Positions 33,656 to 43,007 are shown, numbered from the stretch's first letter. The stretch: DNA of 64,000 nucleotides from Nocardiopsis sinuspersici (GCA_008638415.1 VWVT01000002.1:248001-312000), one strand, 5' to 3'. Notes: generated by a model from the sequence alone, not told the origin. A program made the numbers and translations.

Positions 33656-34894
33656 TCAGGTCACCTGTGCGCGCCGGGAGAAGCGCTCCTGGCGCCACTC
33701 CCCGGTCTCCACGACCTCCACCAGGGCCGTCGCGGCGTCCCACACGTCCACATAGCGCAGGTACAGCGGGGTGAACCCGAACCGCATGACGTCGGGAGCC
33801 CGGAAGTCGCCGATCACACCGCGCTCGATGAGCGCCTGCACGATCGGGTACCCGGCGCCCTCCTCCGGCTGCACCAGGGCGACCTGGCTACCGCGCCGCT
33901 CGTGCTCCGACGGCGTGATCGAGGAGATCCCCACCCTGGCGGCGCGGTCCAGGAACAGGTCGGTCATCGCCAGGCTCTTGGCACGCACCAGGTCCAGGTC
34001 CGCCTCGGCCCACACGTCCAGGCTCGCCTCCAGGGCGGCGTCGGCCACCAGCGGCTGCGAGCCGCTCAGGAACCGGGACACGCCCTGCGCGGGCTCGTAG
34101 CCGGTGCTGAAGTCGAACGGGCGCGCGTGCCCGTGCCAACCGCTGAGCGGCTGGTCGGCCACGCTGTGGTGGCGTCGGGCGGCATACAGGAACGCGGGGG
34201 CGCCCGGACCGGCGTTGAGGTACTTGTAGGTGCACCCCACCGCGAAGTCCGCGCCGCTGCCGGACAGGTCGACGGGGACCGCGCCCACGCTGTGGCACAG
34301 GTCCCAGATCACCAGGGCGCCGTGCTCGTGGGCCAGGCGGGTGATGCCCGGCATGTCGCGCAGGATGCCGCTGCGGTAGTCCACGTGGCTGAGCAGCAGG
34401 ACCGCGACGTCCCCCGCGGCCAGCGCCCCGGCCAGCCCGGGACCGTCGGGGTCCACGCGCCGCTGGGTGGCTCCCGCGAGGGCGGCCGCGCCCTCGGTGA
34501 CGTACAGGTCGGTGGGGAAGTTGCCCTCCTCGCCCAGCACGACCGAGCGGTCGGACATGCGCAGCGCCGCGACCAGCGTCTTGAACAGGTTCGCCGAGGC
34601 GCCGTCTCCGACGACCACCTCGTCGGGCCCGGCCCCGACCAGCGGTGCGACCTTGGCGCCCAGGGTGCGCGGCTTGTCCCACCACCCGGCGTCGTTCCAA
34701 CTGCGGATGAGGTCGCGCCCCCACTCGCGTTCGATCATGTCGGCGACCCGGCCGGGGGTGGAGCGCGGCAGCGCGCCCAGCGAGTTGCCGTCCAGGTAGA
34801 TCACACCCTCGGGGAGGACGAACTCCTCCCGGAACGCGGCGAGGGGGTCGGCCTCGTCGAGCGCGACGCATTCCTCACGGGTGGTGGGGATCAT
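33656..34894 (-). CDS. kynU: Kynureninase
   Basis: A 412-aa PLP-dependent enzyme that cleaves L-kynurenine to anthranilate and alanine. Motifs are VIYLDGNSLGALPRSTP at the N-terminus, GDGASANLFKTL, NFPTDLYV, the Asp of WDLCHSVGAVPVDL and the PLP-binding Lys in GCTYKYLNAGPGAPAF. C-terminal MRFGFTPLYLRYVDVWDA is typical. It lies 97 bp downstream of kynA on the same strand, and two terminators follow about 170-220 bp after the stop. The kynurenine formamidase needed between the two steps is not encoded here. Confidence 0.96.
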   Translation of the reverse strand: MIPTTREECVALDEADPLAAFREEFVLPEGVIYLDGNSLGALPRSTPGRVADMIEREWGRDLIRSWNDAGWWDKPRTLGAKVAPLVGAGPDEVVVGDGASANLFKTLVAALRMSDRSVVLGEEGNFPTDLYVTEGAAALAGATQRRVDPDGPGLAGALAAGDVAVLLLSHVDYRSGILRDMPGITRLAHEHGALVIWDLCHSVGAVPVDLSGSGADFAVGCTYKYLNAGPGAPAFLYAARRHHSVADQPLSGWHGHARPFDFSTGYEPAQGVSRFLSGSQPLVADAALEASLDVWAEADLDLVRAKSLAMTDLFLDRAARVGISSITPSEHERRGSQVALVQPEEGAGYPIVQALIERGVIGDFRAPDVMRFGFTPLYLRYVDVWDAATALVEVVETGEWRQERFSRRAQVT

Positions 34895-34991
34895 GGGGTC
34901 CTGCTTCCTCGGAGCGGTACGGGCGGGGGACGGGAGCGGGGGCAGGCGGTGCTGCGCCCGGAGAGGGCGGGTCAGAGGCGGACAGGACGCG

Positions 34992-35915
34992 TCAGACGGT
35001 ACTGCGGAGGGACCACAGCTCGGGGAAGACGTCCTGCTCGGCGTTGCGGGCCAGCCAGGTCAGGCCGTTGGAGCCGCCGCTGCCGGTCTTGCCGCCCATC
35101 GTGCGCTTGACGGCGACGAGGTGGCGGTGCCGCCACCCGGTCACCCGCTCGGCGACGTCGAGCAGCGCCTCGGCCAGCAGGAACAGGTCGTTTCCGGGCC
35201 GGTCGTCGGCGTAGACGGCCTTCCACGCCTCCTCGACCCCGGCGCTGGGCTCGTAGGGCCGGGTCCAGTCGCGCTCGGCCCGGTCGTCGGGGACCGACAG
35301 GCCGCGGCGGTGCAGCAGGCGCAGCGCCGCGTCGTAGAGGCTGGGACGCTCCAGCAGACCCGTGAGCTGGTCGACGACCCCGCTCATGGCCTTGTGCGGG
35401 CGGATCATGGCGGCGGACTTGTTGCCGAGCAGGAACTCCAGCTTGCGGTAGCCGTAGGACTGGAAGCCCGAGGCCTCGCCGAAGGAGTCGCGGAAGCGGT
35501 TGAACTCGGTGGGCGTCATGTCGGCGAGCAGGCCCCAGGAGTCGTTGAGCACGTCCTGGGCCTTGCACGCACGGCGCAGCCAGGCCAGGGCGCCGGGCAC
35601 GTCGTCGGCCTCCAGCGCGTCGCGCGCGGCCTCCCAGCGCTCCTGCACGAGGGCGAACAGCAGCTCCATGACCTGGGTGGCGATGATGAACGCGGACTCG
35701 GCGGGCTCGTCGGTGCGCGGCTTCTGGAGGCCCAGCAGGGTGTCGATACCGGTGTAGTCGACATAGGGGGTGTTCCGGTCGAAGGACAGGTTCGGCCCGT
35801 CCTGCTCGGATCCGCCCTGATCGGCTCCGTCCCGCCGCGCCCCAGCCGCCTCGACCGCATCGGCCGCACCGGCCTCCGCGGCGTACGGGCACTGCTGGGC
35901 GGTGGTGGAGAGCAT
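34992..35915 (-). CDS. kynA: Tryptophan 2,3-dioxygenase
   Basis: A 307-aa haem dioxygenase that opens the tryptophan indole ring to N-formylkynurenine. Family motifs are YVDYTGIDTLLGLQKP, ATQVMELLFALV, DMTPTEFNRFRDSFGEASGFQSYGYRKLEFLLGNK, and the haem-ligand His in GWRHRHLVAVKRTMGGKTGSGGS. The first 45 residues are variable. The ATG at 35915 has an AAGGGG ribosome-binding site. It is transcribed divergently from an Lrp regulator, which probably controls it. Confidence 0.96.
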   Translation of the reverse strand: MLSTTAQQCPYAAEAGAADAVEAAGARRDGADQGGSEQDGPNLSFDRNTPYVDYTGIDTLLGLQKPRTDEPAESAFIIATQVMELLFALVQERWEAARDALEADDVPGALAWLRRACKAQDVLNDSWGLLADMTPTEFNRFRDSFGEASGFQSYGYRKLEFLLGNKSAAMIRPHKAMSGVVDQLTGLLERPSLYDAALRLLHRRGLSVPDDRAERDWTRPYEPSAGVEEAWKAVYADDRPGNDLFLLAEALLDVAERVTGWRHRHLVAVKRTMGGKTGSGGSNGLTWLARNAEQDVFPELWSLRSTV

Positions 35916-36118
35916 GGAAAAACCCCTTGTCGGACTCGCGTGAACGGTGGTGCGGCCAGGGCGCCGCGGGGAGGGAGCCCCCCGCACGCGGCGCCGTGGC
36001 GTGAGGTCACATCATCGGACAACGGCACCCCGGAAAGGAATGGCCACCGGACACGCAATCCGGGCATTGGTTTAGCATTCGTAAGAGATAGCGCCCCTCG
36101 ACTTTGGGAGCACAAAGC

Positions 36119-36592
36119 ATGGCCTCACGGTTGGCAACCCCGTTGGACAGCGTTGACCAGCGCATCCTCTCCGAGCTCCAACAGGACGGGCGGCTGTCCT
36201 ACAACGAGCTGTCACGACGGGTGAACCTGTCGGCGCCCGCCGTGGCCGACCGTGTACGCCGTCTCACCGACCGCGGGGTGATCACCGGCTACCACGCGCA
36301 CGTGGACCCGGCCGCCGCCGGACTGCCGGTGACCGCGCTGGTGCGCATGGAGTGCTTCGGAGCGCACTGCCTGCTGCGCGAGCGCTCCTCGCTGGAGCTT
36401 CCGGAGATCCTCCAGGTCCACCGGGTGACCGGGGACGACTGCTGCGTACTGCTCATCGCGGTCCGCTCCATGGAGCACTTCGAGGAGGTCATCGACAGGC
36501 TCGCCGAACACGGCCGGCCCTCCAGCACCATGGTCATGTCCAGCCCGGTGCCCTGGCGCGCCGTGACCGCGCCCGTGTCGGGACGCCCCTGA
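36119..36592 (+). CDS. Lrp/AsnC regulator, probable kyn operon regulator
   Basis: A 157-aa Lrp-type protein. The HTH is LDSVDQRILSELQQDGRLSYNELSRRVNLSAPAVADRVRRL. The RAM domain is VTALVRMECFGAHCLLRERSSLELPEILQVHRVTGDDCCVLLIAV. The ATG at 36119 has GGGAG 10 nt upstream. It is divergent from kynA over 203 bp. The known Pseudomonas KynR is also Lrp-type and responds to kynurenine, so control of kynAU is a reasonable inference. Two adjacent Cys in the RAM domain (DDCCV) are a visible feature of unknown meaning. Confidence 0.88.
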   Translation: MASRLATPLDSVDQRILSELQQDGRLSYNELSRRVNLSAPAVADRVRRLTDRGVITGYHAHVDPAAAGLPVTALVRMECFGAHCLLRERSSLELPEILQVHRVTGDDCCVLLIAVRSMEHFEEVIDRLAEHGRPSSTMVMSSPVPWRAVTAPVSGRP

Positions 36593-36638
36593 CCGGCCGT
36601 CCGCCCACGCGCGTCCACCGCTCGCCTAGAGTTCTGTG

Positions 36639-36920
36639 GTGAGCGTTCTCATCGACACCCCTCTCTGGCCCGGGCCGCGCGGCTGGCTGTTCGCCCACCT
36701 GGTCAGCGACCGCTCCCACGAGGAGCTGCACACCTTCGCCAGCGCGCTCGGCGTGGACCCGCGCGCGTTCGACCGCGACCACTACGACGTCCCCGAACAC
36801 CTGCACGCCCGCGCCCTGGAACTGGGCGCCGAGCACGTCGGCAGCCGCGAGCTGGTCACCCGCCTGCGCGCTTCGGGACTGCGGCGGCCCAAGGCCCCGC
36901 GGGCGCGCGACCGCGCCTGA
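36639..36920 (+). CDS. DUF4031 domain protein
   Basis: A small 93-aa cytoplasmic protein of the DUF4031 family (VLIDTPLWPGPRGWLFAHLVSDRSHEELHTFASALGV, DRDHYDVPEHLHARALELGA). The function of the family is unknown. Tandem GTG codons occur at 36636 and 36639. A -10-like TAGAGT at 36627-36632 would put the transcription start on the second GTG, suggesting a leaderless mRNA. Confidence 0.8.
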   Translation: MSVLIDTPLWPGPRGWLFAHLVSDRSHEELHTFASALGVDPRAFDRDHYDVPEHLHARALELGAEHVGSRELVTRLRASGLRRPKAPRARDRA

Positions 36921-36975
36921 CCCCGCGGACCGGCCGGAGGAAGGCGTCGGACACGCCGCGCGGAGCGGGGCCGGT

Positions 36976-37668
36976 TCAGGGCGGGGGCAGCTCCTCCGGG
37001 GGCCGCGCGTCCAGCCGGTCGAGCTCGGCGAGCATGTTCACCCGCGCCCGCGCCTCCCAGCGCGCACGCCCGAACGGGGTGTGGAACAGGTGCGGGGCCT
37101 CCAGCAGCGACCGCAGCACCCCGGTGCGGCCCGCGCGGAACTCCTCGTCGGAGACGTGGCGGTACTCGGCGCGGATCGCCGTCGTGTAGGCCAGGTACTC
37201 GTCGGCCGGAGCGGCCAGCACGGACAGGTCGGCGTCACAGAGCACCGCGCCGTCGGCGTCCCACCTCCCGGGCCGGTGCGTCGCGGTCACCCCGACCAGG
37301 CGCGCGACCTCGCGGACGAACGCGGGCTCGGCCCCCATCAGGGACAGCAGCCGCTCGGCCAGTTCCGCGCTCTCCTCCTCGTCGCGTCCGGGGACCCCCT
37401 CGTAGACGGCGTCGTGGAACCAGACCGCGTAGCGGACGCGGTCGGCGTCGCGGGCCTCGTCCCGGAGGAGGTCGACCGCGCGCAGCGTGGCCTCCAGGTG
37501 GGTGAGCGTGTGGTACCGGCGGTGCGGCTCGTTCCAGCGCCCCAGGAGTTCGGCGCCGACCGCCACCGCCTCGGGGGTGTTTCCGGCGAGCCCGCGCCAG
37601 GCGGCCTCCAGCCGTACCGCGATCCGCTGGTTCGGCGGTGGCGCGCCACCGGGGCTGTGAGAGCTCAT
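36976..37668 (-). CDS. HD domain protein (predicted metal-dependent phosphohydrolase)
   Basis: A 230-aa protein of the group annotated as predicted HD-superfamily hydrolases. Metal-binding motifs are RRYHTLTHLEATL (His), WFHDAVYEG (HD pair), EEESAELAERLL and a later CDADLSVLA (Asp). Its substrate is unknown; relatives act on nucleotides. The ATG has an AAGGAAGG ribosome-binding site. It converges on the DUF4031 gene and lies upstream of no obvious operon partner. Confidence 0.85.
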   Translation of the reverse strand: MSSHSPGGAPPPNQRIAVRLEAAWRGLAGNTPEAVAVGAELLGRWNEPHRRYHTLTHLEATLRAVDLLRDEARDADRVRYAVWFHDAVYEGVPGRDEEESAELAERLLSLMGAEPAFVREVARLVGVTATHRPGRWDADGAVLCDADLSVLAAPADEYLAYTTAIRAEYRHVSDEEFRAGRTGVLRSLLEAPHLFHTPFGRARWEARARVNMLAELDRLDARPPEELPPP

Positions 37669-37700
37669 ACCCCCTTCCTTCCCACCCGGTCGCTTCGGGC

Positions 37701-38363
37701 TCAGCCGCGGGAGGTGTCCACGAGTCCGGCCTCGTAGGCGAGGATGGCCGCCTGCACCCTGTTGCGCATCTCCAGACGGTTGAGGATGGCGCTGACGTAG
37801 CTCTTGACGGTGCCCTCCACCAGGAACAGCCGTTCGGCGATGTCGGCGTTGGACAGCCCCGCGCCCACCAGGGACAGCACCTCGCGCTCGCGCTGGGTGA
37901 GCTCCTCGATCCGGGCCGCCGCGGCCGCCTCCCGGGAGGCCCGGGCCCCGCCGAACCGGGCGATCACCTGGCGTGCCACCTGCGGGGACAGGTAGGCGCC
38001 GCCGTCGGCGACGGCGTGCACCCCGCTGATCAGCTCGCGCGGGTCCCCGGCCTTGAGCAGGAAGCCGCTGGCGCCGCCGCCGAGAGCCTGGGAGATGTAG
38101 CTGTCCTCGCCGAAGGTGGTGAGGACTACCACGGCGGTGGCGGGCGCGACCCTGCGGATCTCGACGGTGGCGGCGAGCCCGTCCATCCGGGGCATCCGGA
38201 TGTCCAGAAGCGCCACGTCGGGGCGGTGGGAGAGCACCAGTTCGACGGCCTCGCGCCCGTCCGCGGCCTCGGCCACCACCTCGATCTCCGGATCGCTGCG
38301 CATGATCGCCCGCACACCGGCGCGGATCATCGCCTCGTCGTCGGCGATGAGCACCCTGATCAC
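37701..38363 (-). CDS. NarL/LuxR-type response regulator
   Basis: A 220-aa regulator. The receiver domain has the acidic pocket (IADDEAM), the phospho-Asp in VALLDIRMPRMDG (about residue 54), Thr in LTTFGED and Lys in FLLKAGDP. The C-terminal LuxR HTH is ELTQREREVLSLVGAGLSNADIAERLFLVEGTVKSYVSAILNRL. The GTG start has a GAGGAGAG ribosome-binding site. It is 40 bp downstream of its cognate kinase, so they are co-transcribed. Target genes unknown. Confidence 0.95.
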   Translation of the reverse strand: MIRVLIADDEAMIRAGVRAIMRSDPEIEVVAEAADGREAVELVLSHRPDVALLDIRMPRMDGLAATVEIRRVAPATAVVVLTTFGEDSYISQALGGGASGFLLKAGDPRELISGVHAVADGGAYLSPQVARQVIARFGGARASREAAAAARIEELTQREREVLSLVGAGLSNADIAERLFLVEGTVKSYVSAILNRLEMRNRVQAAILAYEAGLVDTSRG

Positions 38364-38403
38364 GTCTGTTCTCTCCTCTGGTGTCCGGTTCGGGGGGTCG
38401 TGG

Positions 38404-40011
38404 TCAACGTAGCGGCGCCTCGCCCTTGGTCAGCAGGCGCCCCTCGGCGAAGCACACCTGGTAGACGACCTCCTCGGACGCGAAGAACGCGGCGTCACTG
38501 CGGTAGTAGCTACAGGACGCGCCCTTGGGGACGGCGTCCTCCTCCAGCATCCGGGCGTCCACGTACATCGAGGCCGCCGGAAGCGCCTCCTCCACCTCGG
38601 CCTGGCTGTCCCCGACCTCCAGGGAGGCGAACTCCTCCGGGGTCAGCGCGGTCTCCTCCAGGCTCCTGACACCGGTCCAGCCCAGGGCGAGGACGATCAT
38701 CACGGCCGCTGTGACCGGTGTCAGCACCAGGGCCAGCGACCAGCCGCGCGCCCTGCGGTGGGCGGCCGACTGGAGCTGGTCGATCTCGGCGCCGTCCTCC
38801 GTCGAGGTCTCCGCCTCGACGGTGCCGTCCAGCGGCATGGCCGCGCAGACCTCCCAGCCGCCGTCGCCGTCCGGTCCGGCGGCGAAGGAGCCCCCCGTCA
38901 GGCGGACGCGCTCGCGCAGGCCGATGAGCCCCCGCCTGCCGCCTCCCTCCGTCTCCGGGAGCCGTCCCCGGGGCATGGAGTTGGTCACCCGGACCTCCAG
39001 CCGCTCCCCGTTCGCGGTGAGCCACACGGTCACGTCGGAGCCGGGCGCGTACTTGGCGGCGTTGGTGAGCGACTCCTGGACGACCCGGTGGACCGCCCGG
39101 TCGACCATCGGCAGCAGGCCGGAGGTGTCGCCCTCGCGTACCAGGGCGACCCGCATCCCGGAGTCGCGGACACGGCCGACCAGGGCGGCGACGCCCTCGT
39201 CCGCCGGGGACATGGGAACGGGTTCGGCGTCGGTGCGCAGCACACCGATGATCTCCCGCAGGTGCTGGGTGGCGGTGACGGCGGTGGCGCGCAGTTCGGC
39301 GGCCGAGCGGCGGTGCTCCTCCTCCAGGTCGGGGGTGACCTCCAGAGCTCCGGCGCGCAGGGCGATGAGACTGAGCTCGTGGCCCAGGGAGTCGTGCATG
39401 TCCTGGGCGATGCGGGAGCGCTCGCGCAACCGGGCCTGGTCGACGGTGAGCCGGTGCTCGCGCTGGAGCTGCCTGGCGTGTTCCCAGCCCGCGGTGGCCA
39501 GGGCGACGTGCTGGCGCCGGTAGACGCCCACCAGCCAGGGGAGCACGACGCTGAACACCATGGTGCTCACGGTGGTGGTCCACACCACCACGTCACCGGG
39601 CCCCGTCAGGGACGCGACCGCCAGCCACAGCACTGTGCCGGACACGAAGAGGACCACCGCGGACCACACGTCGGGCATACGGCGCCCGACCAGGTAGGAC
39701 ACGCAGATCACCAGGACACCGAATCCGTACACCCAGAACGAACCGAGCAGGGCCACGACCAGGGAGAGCAGCGGGTAGAGGCGGCCGAGCACGACGGCCA
39801 GGACGGTCAGTGCGACGGCGGCCGCCGCGGTGGCCGCCGCCTCGGCGGTGGGCAGGCTCCCGGAGGTCCACCGGAAGAGGAACTCCACCAGGCACAGGGC
39901 GGTGATCGCGGCCCCGAACAGCACGTCGCGCAGGACGGCGCCCCTGGTGGGCCAACCCGCCAGCGGACGCAGTGCGCGCTGGACGAACGCGCGCGGTTCG
40001 GACAGATCCAT
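38404..40011 (-). CDS. HisKA_3 sensor kinase with C-terminal membrane-exported extension
   Basis: A 535-aa kinase. An N-terminal block of about five TM helices precedes the HisKA_3 dimerisation domain with phospho-acceptor His in IAQDMHDSLGHELSLIALRAG. The HATPase has VVQESLTNAAKYAPGSDV and GRRGLIGLRERVRLTGG. Such kinases usually end there. This one continues about 125 residues with another TM (WSLALVLTPVTAAVMIVLALGW) and a domain FASLEVGDSQAEVEEALPAASMY ending with two Cys (CSYYRS, VCFAEG). The end resembles small BamE/SmpA-like domains. By topology the tail would be outside the cell. Confidence 0.87.
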   Translation of the reverse strand: MDLSEPRAFVQRALRPLAGWPTRGAVLRDVLFGAAITALCLVEFLFRWTSGSLPTAEAAATAAAAVALTVLAVVLGRLYPLLSLVVALLGSFWVYGFGVLVICVSYLVGRRMPDVWSAVVLFVSGTVLWLAVASLTGPGDVVVWTTTVSTMVFSVVLPWLVGVYRRQHVALATAGWEHARQLQREHRLTVDQARLRERSRIAQDMHDSLGHELSLIALRAGALEVTPDLEEEHRRSAAELRATAVTATQHLREIIGVLRTDAEPVPMSPADEGVAALVGRVRDSGMRVALVREGDTSGLLPMVDRAVHRVVQESLTNAAKYAPGSDVTVWLTANGERLEVRVTNSMPRGRLPETEGGGRRGLIGLRERVRLTGGSFAAGPDGDGGWEVCAAMPLDGTVEAETSTEDGAEIDQLQSAAHRRARGWSLALVLTPVTAAVMIVLALGWTGVRSLEETALTPEEFASLEVGDSQAEVEEALPAASMYVDARMLEEDAVPKGASCSYYRSDAAFFASEEVVYQVCFAEGRLLTKGEAPLR

Positions 40012-40277
40012 GCCGGTGAACCTACACACTCCACCGGTGGGAGCGGCACTGCCGAAAGTCGGGGTGGCGCTCCGCCGGCCGCCCGGACCCTCCGCCTCCG
40101 TCAGGGCCCCTTCCGGTCCGCGCCTCCCAGGTGGGGAGTGGGAGGCGCGCGGGAACCGGGGCCACCACTGGGAATCAGCCATATCATGGGATGAATTCTG
40201 GTCCTTCCGTGATGAACCGCGCCGTACCGCCGTGCCGGAGTCCGAGGGGCGCGGGCACCACCACAGGACGAGGACGG

Positions 40278-41549
40278 ATGTCACCACTGCAGACCCTGCG
40301 GCGCATGCACGACATCGCCGGATGGCCGCTGCTCCTGACCACCTTCCTGGCCCGCCTGCCCATCTCCATGTCCCTGATCGGGCTGCTCACCCTGGTCACC
40401 ACCACGACCGGCAGCGTGGCCGCGGCCGGTGCGGTGACCGGCGCCTTCGCCCTCGGCGAGACCGTGGGCGGCCCCGTCATCGCCCGCTTCGCCGACCGGC
40501 ACGGGCAGCGGGTCCCCGTACTGGCCACCGCGCTCGTGGACGCCGTACTGATCACCGTGCTCGTCGGCGCCGTCCTGGCCGGAGCCGCCGCTCCCGTCCT
40601 GGCCGTGCTGGCCGCCGTGGCGGGCATGTGCATGCCCCAGATCGGGCCCATGGCCCGCACGCGCTGGGTGGTGCTGATCCGTCGGGGCGGGTACCGGGGC
40701 GTGCAGCGGGAGCGGTCGCTGTCGGCGGCCATGTCGGTCGAGGGGGTGCTGGACGAGGCCGCGTTCGTCCTCGGCCCCGCGCTGGTGGGCCTGCTCACCG
40801 TCGCCCTCTCACCGTCGGCGAGCGTGCTGGGCGCGGCGGTGCTCATCGGCCTCTTCGGGTCCGTGTTCGCCCTGCACCCCACCGCGCCGCCCGGGTCCCC
40901 TCCCGCACCCGGCGCCGAGGGCCGCATCGCCACGCCCGCGCTGCTGGTCCTGGCCGTTCCCATGTTCTGCCAGGGCCTGTTCTTCGGCGGCATGTCCACC
41001 GGTGTGACCGCGTTCGCCGCCGACTCCGGACACGGCGACCTGTCCGGGCTGATGTACGCGGTGATGGGTGCCAGCAGCGCCGCCGCGGGGCTGATGATGG
41101 CCTCCCTGCCCGTGGGGTTCGCCCTCACGGTGCGCACCCGGATCGCGGCGGGCGCGCTGTTCCTGCTCACACTGCCGCTGTACCTGGACCACGGCGCGGC
41201 CGGCCTGGCGGCGGCCGTCTTCGTGCTGGGCGCGGCGATCGGCCCGCATATCGTGAGCCTGTTCGGGCTGATCGAGCGGGCCGCACCCGCCAGCCGCCTG
41301 TCCCAGTCGATGGCCGTCATCCTGAGCTGCCTGATCCTGGGCCAGGCACTGGGGTCGACGGCCTCGGGCGCCCTCGCCGACGCCCACGGCCACCAGGGCG
41401 CGTTCGCGCTGGCCACCCTGGGCGGGCTGGTCTCCTTCGCGGTGACCACGCTGGCCATGCGCACCCGTTGGTACGGCCCCGCGGAGGGCATGGCGCCCTC
41501 CTCCGCGGCGAGGACGGGAACCGCGGCGGAGCCCGCTCCGGAAGACTGA
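40278..41549 (+). CDS. MFS transporter
   Basis: A 423-aa major facilitator protein with about 12 TM segments. The loop 2-3 motif is GGPVIARFADRHGQR, and a central hydrophilic loop is PTAPPGSPPAPGAEGR. It resembles small uncharacterised actinobacterial exporters; substrate unknown. The ATG at 40278 (MSPLQTLRRMHDIAGWP) is preceded by ACGAGGACGG. It is divergent from the two-component system over 266 bp. A 7-bp hairpin follows the stop (41556-41575). Confidence 0.85.
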   Translation: MSPLQTLRRMHDIAGWPLLLTTFLARLPISMSLIGLLTLVTTTTGSVAAAGAVTGAFALGETVGGPVIARFADRHGQRVPVLATALVDAVLITVLVGAVLAGAAAPVLAVLAAVAGMCMPQIGPMARTRWVVLIRRGGYRGVQRERSLSAAMSVEGVLDEAAFVLGPALVGLLTVALSPSASVLGAAVLIGLFGSVFALHPTAPPGSPPAPGAEGRIATPALLVLAVPMFCQGLFFGGMSTGVTAFAADSGHGDLSGLMYAVMGASSAAAGLMMASLPVGFALTVRTRIAAGALFLLTLPLYLDHGAAGLAAAVFVLGAAIGPHIVSLFGLIERAAPASRLSQSMAVILSCLILGQALGSTASGALADAHGHQGAFALATLGGLVSFAVTTLAMRTRWYGPAEGMAPSSAARTGTAAEPAPED

Positions 41550-41699
41550 GCGAAACACCCTGCATGAACAGGGTGATCCCGGGAACATCGGGCGTTAAAC
41601 CCGCGTTAAAGAGTCGCCCATCATTCCGACTCCGACCTAGGCTCGATGATCGTGCTCGACCTACTGGCCACCATCGGCCCCCGCCGCAAAGAGGTGCCC

Positions 41700-42113
41700 G
41701 TGCCACAGCTCAACGGGCTCGCCCGCGTCACTCTCTCGGTCCGCGACCGCGACGAGAGTGTGCGCTTCTATCGCACGGTCCTGGGCTTCCAGGTCCTGGG
41801 CAAGCGCGACCACGAGGGCACACGGCGCACCGAGTGTCAACATCCGACCTCGGGACTGCTGCTGGCGCTCATCCAGCACCGAGACAACTTCAAGGGCAGG
41901 TTCGACCGCAGACACTGCGGTCTGGACCGCCTCACCATGGGTGTCGCCAACCTGGGCGAACTGGAGGCCTGGGAGGAACGCTTCGCGGAGATGGACGTGG
42001 AGCACTCCCCGGTGATGCACGGCGTGGAGGGCTCCACACTGCTCTTCTACGACCCGGACGGCACCGAGCTGGCCCTGTTCGCCCGCGCCGAGATCGACGC
42101 CGACGAGAGCTGA
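41700..42113 (+). CDS. VOC family (glyoxalase-fold) protein
   Basis: A 137-aa single VOC protein (LARVTLSVRDRDESVRFYRTVLGF, SGLLLALIQH, FYDPDGTELALFA). It has the paired beta-alpha-beta-beta-beta modules and a C-terminal Glu that often binds metal. Members include dioxygenases, glyoxalases and antibiotic-binding proteins; no specific role can be given. The GTG at 41700 lies just after AAAGAGG; an upstream ATG at 41646 would add 18 residues. Confidence 0.82.
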   Translation: MPQLNGLARVTLSVRDRDESVRFYRTVLGFQVLGKRDHEGTRRTECQHPTSGLLLALIQHRDNFKGRFDRRHCGLDRLTMGVANLGELEAWEERFAEMDVEHSPVMHGVEGSTLLFYDPDGTELALFARAEIDADES

Positions 42114-42142
42114 GGGTGCGAGGACGCACCGGATCCAGAGGA

Positions 42143-42195
42143 ACCCGCACCACCGGGGTACCGCGCCGCGGGCCCTCCACCGAGGTGGTGCGGGT
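42143..42195. terminator. Bidirectional hairpin terminator
   Basis: ACCCGCACCACC (42143-42154) pairs perfectly with GGTGGTGCGGGT (42184-42195). The 29-nt loop is itself GC-rich. It is located between the convergent VOC and DeoR genes. Confidence 0.8.
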
Positions 42196-42233
42196 GTGTA
42201 CGCACCGCACCCCACCACCCCCGCCGAGAACCC

Positions 42234-43007
42234 CTACTCCACCTCGACCAGATTCAGGCGGACGTCGCGCTCGGCCAGGTCGTCCACGGCGGAGCGCGGC
42301 AGCCGGTCGTCGGTGATGATCAGGTCGAACTCCTCCAGGCTGGCCACCCTGAAGGTGCCGAACTTGCCGTACTTGGTGCTGTCGACGGTGAGCACGCTCT
42401 TGGAGGCGATCCGCAGCAGCGCCTGCTTGGCGACCACCTTGGCCTCCGAGGGGGTGGTCGACCCCCGTTCGGCGTCCCAGGAGCTGCTGGCGATGAAGGC
42501 CAGGTCCACGTTCACCTGGCGCAGGAAGTCGGCGGTGAAGCGGCCGACCGAGGAGTGGTCGGAGTGCGAGACCACGCCACCGGTGTGGATCAGCTCGATC
42601 CCCGGGTACTCCATCAGGTGGCCGACGACGTTGAAGTCGCTGGTGATGACGGTCAGGCCGACCTTGTCGGTCAGCAGCGGGACCATCTGCAGCGTGGTCG
42701 TGCCCGCGTCCAGGTAGATGGTGAAGTTCTCCCGGACCAGGTCGGCGGCGGCCCGGGCGATGGCCCGCTTGGCGGGTACCTCCAGTTGGGCCTTGGCCAG
42801 GTAGGAGGGTTCGCTCTTGAGCCGTGCCGCCAGCCGCACACCGCCGGTGACCGACAGGACCTTGCCGTCGTTCTCCAGCGCCTGGATGTCGCGCCGGACC
42901 GTCATGTGGGACACGGACAGCATCGACGTGAGCTCGTTGATGCTCAGCACGTGGCGCTCCTGGAGGAGCTTGAGGATGTGCTCTCGTCGCTGGTCCGGAA
43001 TCATCAT
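42234..43007 (-). CDS. DeoR family regulator
   Basis: A 257-aa sugar-phosphate-type repressor. The N-terminal HTH is RREHILKLLQERHVLSINELTSMLSVSHMTVRRDIQALE. The DeoRC sensor domain has IYLDAGTTTLQM, TVITSDFNVV, HTGGVVSHSDHSSVG and DSTKYGKFGTF, all family-typical. It likely binds a phosphorylated sugar. It is divergent from a degenerate glycerophosphodiesterase-like gene over 240 bp and may regulate it. Start MMIPDQ with GAGGCGA upstream. Confidence 0.92.
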   Translation of the reverse strand: MMIPDQRREHILKLLQERHVLSINELTSMLSVSHMTVRRDIQALENDGKVLSVTGGVRLAARLKSEPSYLAKAQLEVPAKRAIARAAADLVRENFTIYLDAGTTTLQMVPLLTDKVGLTVITSDFNVVGHLMEYPGIELIHTGGVVSHSDHSSVGRFTADFLRQVNVDLAFIASSSWDAERGSTTPSEAKVVAKQALLRIASKSVLTVDSTKYGKFGTFRVASLEEFDLIITDDRLPRSAVDDLAERDVRLNLVEVE

